A stretch of 64,000 bases of DNA from positions 152,892 through 216,891 of the forward strand of contig JABYQS010000051.1 of the NCBI GenBank assembly GCA_022592435.1, in the 5' to 3' direction. Below are positions 57,691 through 64,000 of the stretch, one piece after another; positions within the stretch are counted from its first letter, which is position 1; every line of letters begins with the position of its first letter. The position numbers and the translations under genes were made by a program. Source of the DNA: Cerioporus squamosus (Eukaryota; Basidiomycota; Agaricomycetes; Polyporales; Polyporaceae). The notes beneath the pieces were generated by a model. The model had not been told where the DNA came from, ran no database searches, and saw nothing but the letters and a program-made list of their open reading frames with translations.

Positions 57691-58689
57691 TGATTGTCCC
57701 TTTTTGGACTTTCTATGGATCATGAAGTTGAGGACTATATCAATAACTTCGGTGACAATATGCGGGCGGTGGGAGGACTGAAGTTGTGGCTAAGCGAGTT
57801 GAGCTTCAGTGTTCACATATCGTAGGGAGGGCGAACAAGCGGGTGTTATGACGTCGCTTGTAACGGTTACGCACAACGAGCACAACAGGGATCGAGGTCG
57901 GTCGTCTAAGGGTTCAGGCTCGTGACGGGCCAAGGCAGTCGTGCCGAGGGGTTGTGGTTACAAGGGATATGTTGCGCAGCTCGACCACAATGACAGCGGA
58001 CAGTCTTCAGGACATTGACTCAACACCCTTTCTTCTTTTCGTATACAATGATGGTTCTAAGACTATGCTCTACTACTTCGATCGAACCATTGTTCACTTA
58101 CCTTCATTCAACCTTGACCTGTTTGCAGACATTAACCACCACTTTCCCTTTCTTCAGCATTATTGTTTCCAGTTTTCCGTTCCCGTCTTTCATATAGGTT
58201 ACATCAACATAGTGGCTCTGGCTTGTCATCGCTAACCACATGGACATCTCCACCTTGCTCTGTTCTCATACTATAGTAGTGACTCTGGTGTGTCATGCTA
58301 ACCACATGGACCTCTCCACTTCACTCCATATATAAGCGTTATGAAGCCGACGAGGGACGAGCTAGACAAGAGGAAGACGGGTGCTTCTGCTGGGGAAGAG
58401 ACTGATGTATTGACATAGCTAGGTACCTAGACAAGAGGAAGACTACATAGTAGAGTGAGTACATAGTTAGTGCATACAGAGGGAACATAGAGACATACGG
58501 GTGCTTCAGCTGGGGAAGAGACTGAAGCACCAGGACGATGAGAGCGTGGTATAAGTGAGAGTGAAAGGACGGAAAACATGAGGTGCGGAGAGATCCGAGA
58601 TAAGCTCGGTCTGTGGACATACATGAGAAGACACGAGGACGTTGGCGTCAAGAGCTTGAACGCCAACACCATATCTATATGACATTCCA
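57691..58689. repeat. Repetitive noncoding DNA before the gypsy LTR
   Basis: No gene. Two partly duplicated units are visible. The first is about 42 bases at 58208-58253 and again at 58277-58320 (shared gctaaccacatggac, then tctccac). The second, gggtgctt-c-gctggggaagagactga, occurs near 58378-58404 and 58498-58524. The AT-rich flanks and the copies suggest the edge of a repeat or LTR rather than a gene. Confidence 0.5.
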
Positions 58690-59611
58690 CTCCATAGCCA
58701 CTTAGCTCCTCTCACATACAGCTCTTCTCTGCTTTACTACACTTTGTAGCCATATAGCTCCTTACTCATATGGCTACCTTGCTCTGCACACAGGTGGATA
58801 GCCTCCTCTATACCACACTCAACTCCACACAGGACTATTATATAAAGCCTAGCTAGTCGCAGGGGAGATTCCCCAGTTTTGACCTCTTGTTGTTAAGACT
58901 GTGCGTGCCAAGTCAACTCCGGAAGGAGGTCCGAAGTCCGAAGTCCGAAGGCAGCGCGGAAGTGAAGACTTCGGCGAAGTTATTGACCAACGCCCTGAGG
59001 AGACGCAAGGTGTCTTCTATTTGCAAAGAAACAGAACTCCGGAGTTTATACCGGAGTAAGCAACGAAGGAGGAAGTCAAGCAGAGAGGGAACCAGAGAGT
59101 CAGAAGCCGAGTGACCAGAGTCGGAAGACGGAGGTCGGAGGTCGGAGGTCGGAAGTCCGGACGGAGGTGCGGACGGGTTTCAGAAGAGAAGGCAATAGAT
59201 TGAGTTGTTGATACCGAGAAGGATAAGAGGGAAGTAAACGAGATATCAGAACTGAGGTCTAAGGGAGAATACAAGCAGACTTAAATACTAAAGTCCGGAG
59301 GTCCGAAAGGGGTAAGCTAAAAGTAGAGACAGGAGTCGGAGTCCGGTGCCAAGGCGGAAGCAAGTAAGTAGCCAATAGGAAATGGAGGTAAGTGCGGATA
59401 CAAGTGGATACAAGTGCGGATACAAACGGGTAATACTATCGGGACTGCGGAGGTGATCGGAGTCCGAGGGGAGCGGATAGTAAGGGGTAAGTATCGTAGT
59501 AAGGATGAGTCACAACGAAAGGATGAGGAAGTAAGTATGAGTCAACGGACGAACCGGAGTCCGGTCGGAGTTGAGTCCGGAGTTGGGTGTCTTGGAGCAC
59601 GGGATGTAACA
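58690..59611 (-). mobile_element. 3' LTR of minus-strand chromodomain gypsy element (left edge unknown)
   Basis: Read on the minus strand, a purine tract (GTGGGGGGGCAC, plus 59612-59623) is followed directly by TGTTACATCCCGTGC, which looks like polypurine tract then LTR start (TG). The right boundary at 59611 is therefore well placed. Inside are many copies of GTCCGGAG-like units and runs such as gtccgaagtccgaagtccga and ggaggtcggaggtcgg. On the minus strand a TATA stretch (tttatataata, plus about 58838-58848) would lie in the LTR promoter. The left edge and target duplication could not be found, so the start given is approximate. Confidence 0.55.
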
Positions 59612-59815
59612 GTGCCCCCCCACTGGGTCCGAGCCCTCGAGGACCAAATTGGAAGTGTTTCAGGATGACGTGGACTGAGTGATCGGAGAAGGAGTTCTTC
59701 ACGGAATCGGTGATCGGAGATCGGGGTCGGAGTCCAGCCTATATAAGACCGGTCGTCGGTGTTGGGGACTTCAAACTTTCTTCTTCATACCTCCACCACC
59801 ACCACCACTACCGCG

Positions 59816-60830
59816 ATGACGAAACCGCAGAACTCCAAGCCCGAGTCGACGGACCTCGCGCGGAGACGCAAGGAGGCGGAGGAGAGGAAAAGGAAGGCGG
59901 ACGAGGAGCTGGCGGAGTTGGCCGCAGCGGAGAAGGCGGAGGAGGAGAGGAAACAGCGGGAGGACGACAAACGGCCAAAGGCCGATGCCAAGTGAGTGGT
60001 CGAGTTTCGGAGTTCGGGGTCCGACTAATGACTTGCAGAGTACCCTGCGACGCCTGCCGGAAGAAGTCCGCGGCGTGCCGGTGGTACCTGGACAGCTCGC
60101 GAGTGGCGAGCTGTGCCTCGTGCGTGCAGCGCAAGGGGAAGTGCGTGGGCGGAACACCGCCGGAGATGGTGAAGAAGCGGAAGCGACCGTCGAAGGAGGT
60201 CGTGGACAGCGAAGTCGAGGAGGTAGCTCCGCCTCCGAAGAAGCCGAAGAAGACGCAGGAGCAGCCGGTGGCCGGGCCCTCCAAGGACAAGGGCAAGGGC
60301 AGGGCGAGGGAGGAGCCGAGCCGGAGCCGGAGCCGGAGAAGAAGGCGGAGTCCGGCCGGACTCTCCGGGGTCCGAAGGGGGGAGACGGCTCCGTCGATTC
60401 CCTCGACACGAGGGACTTGTTCGGACGTCTCCTCCAGGAGATGTGGGACACCCGCTCGGAGATGCGGAGTCTCCGCAAGGAGATGGCGAGGTTCTCGCAC
60501 GCGCGGGCGCAGGTCGAGGCCCTCGACGGGTACCTGGCCCCGTACTTCCGGGGGCTCCCCGCGGGGCCGAGTGGGATAGTCCGGTCGACGACGGAGGAGG
60601 AAGACCCGTCGTACGAGCCGGAGGCGGAGGAGACGGAGTCGGACTCGGAGTCCGGAAATGAGGAGTCCGGGGAGGCGCAGGGAGAGGCCGGAGATGAGGG
60701 CCAGGGCGAGGGTGAAGGAGAGGGTGAGGGAGAAGGAACCGGAGTTGAGGTTGAGGGGGAAGAAGGAATCGGAGGTGAGGGTGGCGGAGAAGAGCAGACG
60801 GAGTCCGGAGACAACGGAGCTCCGGAGTAG
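59816..60830 (+). pseudogene. Antisense Cys-cluster gene inside the gypsy element (frame break)
   Basis: A plus-strand gene sits between the pol C-terminus and the 3' LTR, opposite in direction to pol. It has its own TATA box (tatataag, 59741-59748), a 60-base leader and a canonical intron (59992-60038; gtgagt, branch ctaat, acttgcag). Exon 1 (MTKPQNSKPESTDLARRRKE) is a charged coiled coil. Exon 2 has a cysteine cluster: VPCDACRKKSAACRWY, then CASCVQRKGKC, with spacing C-x2-C-x6-C, then C-x2-C-x6-C. This resembles a Zn2Cys6-like cluster but without the usual full pattern. Then a Lys-rich stretch, a second coiled coil (GRLLQEMWDTRSEMRSLRKE) and a Glu/Gly-rich tail (EGEGEGEGEGTG). One base appears lost near 60318, where EEP shifts to EPEPEPEKK. 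From memory, similar proteins are common in Agaricomycete gypsy elements. Confidence 0.6.
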
Positions 60831-60962
60831 ATAGGACAATGAAACAGTTTCCGAATCAACAAAGTGTGAGGTGTGAACAGAAATGTTAAGTACTCATAAG
60901 CAAGTAATATGAAGTGAGTAAGTGTTTGTAAGAACAGATGTAATGGATGAGGATGGTGTGGT

Positions 60963-63455
60963 TTAGGACAAGGAAGTAAGAGGTCCGGGTTTATCCGGGT
61001 AAGAAGCATGGAAGTCCGCGACCAGTTCTTGAGCGTGTCCGAGCTCCGTGGCGAGGATCCATGAAGTTTCCTCGTCGGTGCCTTCGTAACCGGCCCAACG
61101 GACCAGGTACAGGAGTTGACAGGACCGGCGCCGACGATCAATCTTGGAGTCGAGGATTTCGGAGATTTCATACTCCGGTTCTCCGTCGACTTCGACTGGT
61201 GGGGGCGGAGTTTGGACGCGCCCGGGAATAGTGTTCGGAGTTGCGGGTTCCAGCTGAGAGACGTGGAAGACGGGGTGAATGGCCCGCATAGAGTCGGGTA
61301 AACGGAGGGTGAAGGAGTGAGTTCCGGGCTGAGCGATGATCTCGTAGGGGCCTAGGAACTTCTCGGAGAGTTTCTTCGTAGGGCGAGTAGAACGGATGAA
61401 CTGCGCTCGGACATATGCGTAATCTCCGATCTGGAAGTCCGGTGCTGGAAGTCGGTGCTTGTCGGCCTGAACTTGATAGCGAGCCTGGGCTTCGGCGATG
61501 CGATTCCGGAGTTCGGAGTGGAGTTCGTCGAGATCGATGGCGAACTCGCGGGCACGGGCGGAGGTGAGATCACGTTCCGGGTGGACTGCAAGTCCGGGAT
61601 GGTAGCCCTTGTTGGCGAAGAAGGGAGAGAGTCCGGTAGTGGCGTTCGGAGCGTTGTTGTACGCAAACTCCGCAAGGGGCAAGAGTTTGGACCAGTTGTC
61701 CTGTTGATAGTTGCAATAGATGCGGAGGTACTGCTCTAGGGTCTGGTTAACGCGTTCCGTTTGTCCGTCGCCTTCAGGATGATAACCGGAGGTGAAGTGA
61801 AGCTTCATGTCGAGAGCTTTACCGAGGGAACGGAAGAAGTGGACACGAACTCCGAGCCCCGATCGGAAGTGACGTGGGACGGAACTCCGTGCTTGGAGAA
61901 CACATGAAGGACGAAGAGTTCGGCGAGCTCCTGGGCGTTGAGCGTATTGTGAGTCGGAATGAAGATCGACTGCTTGGTCAACCGGTCAACAATGACAAGT
62001 ATCGCGGTGTAGCCGTCGGAGTCCGGGAGCTGTTCGATGAGGTCCATGGAAATGGAGTTCCAGGGCCGTTCGGGGATGGGGAGTTGCTTCAATGTTCCGT
62101 AGGGCAGATGACGGGGAACCTTGGATCTCGCGCATGTAGTACAGGTTTTGCAGTAGTCTCGGATGAAGTTGCGGAGTCCGGGCCAGTTGTAGTCCCGGAG
62201 GACGAGGTCCTGAGTCTTGTTCTGTCCCCAGTGGCCCGCAGTTGGGTGATCGTGACGGGACCGGAGGACTCGGAGTCGGAGGTCTCCGGAGTCCGGACGT
62301 AGATGCGATTGCTGAGACATAGGAAACCATCGTCGTTGAAGGACCAGCGGGGGTGGTCGACTTCCGAGGCATGCGAGAGACCTGCGGCGAGCTCCGGGGA
62401 AGGGTTCTCGGAGGCTTGAGCGGAGCGGATGTCCGCGCGGAGTTGGGTATCGTCGAGGACGAACACCGCACGGAGGACCGGAGCGTGGAGGATTGTCGCC
62501 CGGAGGGAGGAAGCGAGCTGTTCCTGGGTGAAGACTGGTCGGAAGTTGTGTGGGTTGACGACGGAGTAGTCACTGTCCCCCTCCTTTGGGTAGACGTCCC
62601 AACGGCGAGTGAGTGCGTCGGGTTTTGCTCCGAGTTTCCGGGTCGGAATCGGATAACCATGTTGAACTGCGACAGGTACTCGGACCAGCGGGCTTGGCGG
62701 CGGGTGAGGAGTTTTGTGGTGGAGAAGTACTCGAGGTTCTTGTGATCCGTGACGACGTCGATCGGAGTTCCGGAGCCCTCGAGGTAGTGCCGCCAAGTCT
62801 TGAATGCTTCGAAGATGGCCAAGAGTTCCTTGTCGTGAGTGTCGTAGTTCAACTCCGCACCGGAGAGGGTACGGGAGTGGAAAGCGATGGGATGGAGTTC
62901 ACCGGAGTCCGTGGTGATGGACAGAATTCCGGCGATAGCGTAGTCCGAGGCATCCGTCTCGACGGTGATTTGCCGATCGGGTTCCCAATGGTGAAGAACC
63001 GGAGCTGTGGTGAACGCCTTTTTGAGAGAGTTAAAGGCGTCGCGGCATTCATCGGAGAAGTTCCAAGGAACATTCTTGCGGGTGAGACGGGTGAGGGGAG
63101 GACGATCTCGGAGTAGCGAGGGATGAAACGCCGGTAGAAGTTGGCGAATCCGAGGAAGGACTGTATGTCTCGGACTTTCCGGGGTTCCGGCCACTCGAGA
63201 ATCGTCTTGACCTTGGAGTCCGACATCGTGAGTCCTTCGGCGGAGAGGATGTAGCCGAGGTACTCGACGGAGTCCGAGTGGAACTCGCACTTGTCGGCGC
63301 GAGCATAGAGCTTGTGCTTCCGGAGACGTCGTAGGACTTCTTTGACGTGCTTCCGGTGATCGGCGGGGTTGTCGGAGTAGATGAGGATGTCGTCTAGATA
63401 CACGACGACGCAAACATCTAGCAAGTCCGCGAAGATTTCGTTGACGAAACGTTGA
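60963..63455 (-). pseudogene. Ty3/gypsy pol with chromodomain, truncated and frameshifted
   Basis: Minus-strand pol fragment. From its N-terminal end: RT (FVNEIFADLLDVCVVVYLDD, with the YLDD catalytic site, then HKLYARADKCEFHSDSVEYL and FLGFANFYRRFIPRYSEIV), RNase H (TVETDASDYAIAGIL, then ELNYDTHDKELLAIFEAF and DVVTDHKNLEYFSTTKLLT), then integrase (HHCC finger HDHPTAGHWG with CKTCTTC; core MDLIEQLPDSDGYTAIL; TSDRGSEFVS; then PEGDGQTERVNQTLEQYL) and the C-terminal chromodomain (EYEISEILDSKIDRRRRSCQ, LLYLVRWAGYEGTDEETSWI). That chromodomain places it with chromoviruses. At least four one-base frame breaks (about 63095, 62635, 62295 and 61837). The RT is cut at 63455, where the next LTR begins, so the first RT motifs, protease and gag are absent here. 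Confidence 0.85.
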
Positions 63456-64000
63456 TGTCACGGTCAGTGGACCAGCACCCCTTTTCGTTCCTTTTCGTTT
63501 TCCCTGGAACTTCCACTTCCCCATCTTGATCCCTTTCCTACTTCGTACACATCCCATTTTGGACCCCTTGATCTCATTCTCGCGCCCGTATGCTCTGTTC
63601 CCGCGACCGCATGCCTTGTTCTCGCACTTACCATCCCGTTACCATGTGTTTTCCCACCCTTTTGTCTCCCACTCGTACAGCCTCGCTCCCTTTCCCGCAT
63701 GAGTCACTTCCACTGGCACGTGATTGTTCAGAGTAGACTAGTATATAAGGCCCTCCCAGCGCTTACCTGGTCCCCATCTCGACCTCCTGGTCATTGGGAC
63801 TAGGTGCGCTTTCCCCCATGTACTTTCCCCTTGTCTCTATGCTAATATAACCTGGTCATTGGGACTAGTCTGTCGCAGTGCGCGTGAAGACTAGCTATCG
63901 ACGACTTCGTGCCTCCGAGCCAGTCATCGCTCTGCCCTCGTCGAGCTTCCTCTCTACTCCCCCCCCCCCTTTTCGGCTCCTCGCCGCTCGCCCCTCAGAC
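63456..64000 (+). mobile_element. Second LTR retroelement LTR, inserted into the RT domain (runs off window)
   Basis: The RT frame ends exactly where TGTCACGGTCAGTGG begins, a typical LTR start. A TATA box (tatataagg, 63742-63750) lies about 290 bases in. Downstream, an 18-base motif, cctggtcattgggactag, is repeated at 63786-63803 and 63851-63868. A C-run (about 63960) follows near the window end. No end of the LTR or internal coding region is visible. The plus orientation is inferred from the TG start and TATA direction. Confidence 0.65.

Noticed and set aside
59710..60579. Reading the antisense transposon gene through its Arg-rich frame
   Set aside because: The Arg/Ser-rich end is the shifted frame; the Glu-rich frame with the second coiled coil is the plausible continuation.

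Overview
The window is nuclear DNA from a filamentous basidiomycete, most likely an Agaricomycete (polypore- or agaric-like; this rank is inferred). The signs are GC-rich, densely packed genes with many GT-AG introns of about 50-60 bases, branch sites of the CTAAY/CTGAY type, a velvet regulator, the long fungal MET5 sulfite reductase subunit, and a chromodomain Ty3/gypsy retroelement.

Region 1 (0.4-14 kb): a velvet-domain regulator (+), a small CYSTM protein (+), cytochrome c1 (+), a THP3/LENG8-type SAC3-GANP protein (+) convergent with tRNA-splicing endonuclease SEN2 (-), dynein intermediate chain (+), and alanine-glyoxylate aminotransferase (+). Region 2 (14.7-29 kb): MET5 (-) divergent from ribosomal protein eL30 (+), then ARP9-like (-), a Cys/His-motif protein of unknown function (-), phosphomannomutase SEC53 (-) and VMS1/ANKZF1 (-). 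Region 3 (29-47.6 kb): DNA polymerase delta catalytic subunit (+, divergent from VMS1, with two MluI cell-cycle boxes upstream), ETP1/BRAP2 (-), a PCD1-type Nudix hydrolase (+), V-ATPase assembly factor VMA12 (-), an ataxin-10 homolog (+), PAF1-complex LEO1 (-), and a Ser/Pro-rich protein of unknown function with a conserved C-terminal domain (+). Region 4 (47.6-52.4 kb) is gene-poor. Region 5 (52.4-57.7 kb): a small 117-residue orphan protein (+), condensin kleisin BRN1/CAP-H (-), and a GGF-repeat protein (+). Region 6 (57.7-64 kb) is repeat and transposon territory: repetitive DNA, the 3' LTR of a minus-strand chromodomain gypsy element, an intron-containing antisense gene inside that element with its own TATA box and a Cys-cluster domain, the gypsy pol (integrase, RNase H, part of the RT), and a second plus-strand LTR that cuts the RT and runs off the window.

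Most genes are single-copy housekeeping genes with no operon-like logic. Functional links are limited to shared bidirectional promoters (SEN2/dynein, MET5/RPL30, VMS1/POL3, ETP1/Nudix, VMA12/ATXN10, BRN1/GGF protein). Several reading frames (MET5, VMS1, ETP1, gypsy pol, the antisense gene) are broken by apparent one-base changes in or next to short homopolymers. This could be consensus error or real decay and affects how those genes should be read.
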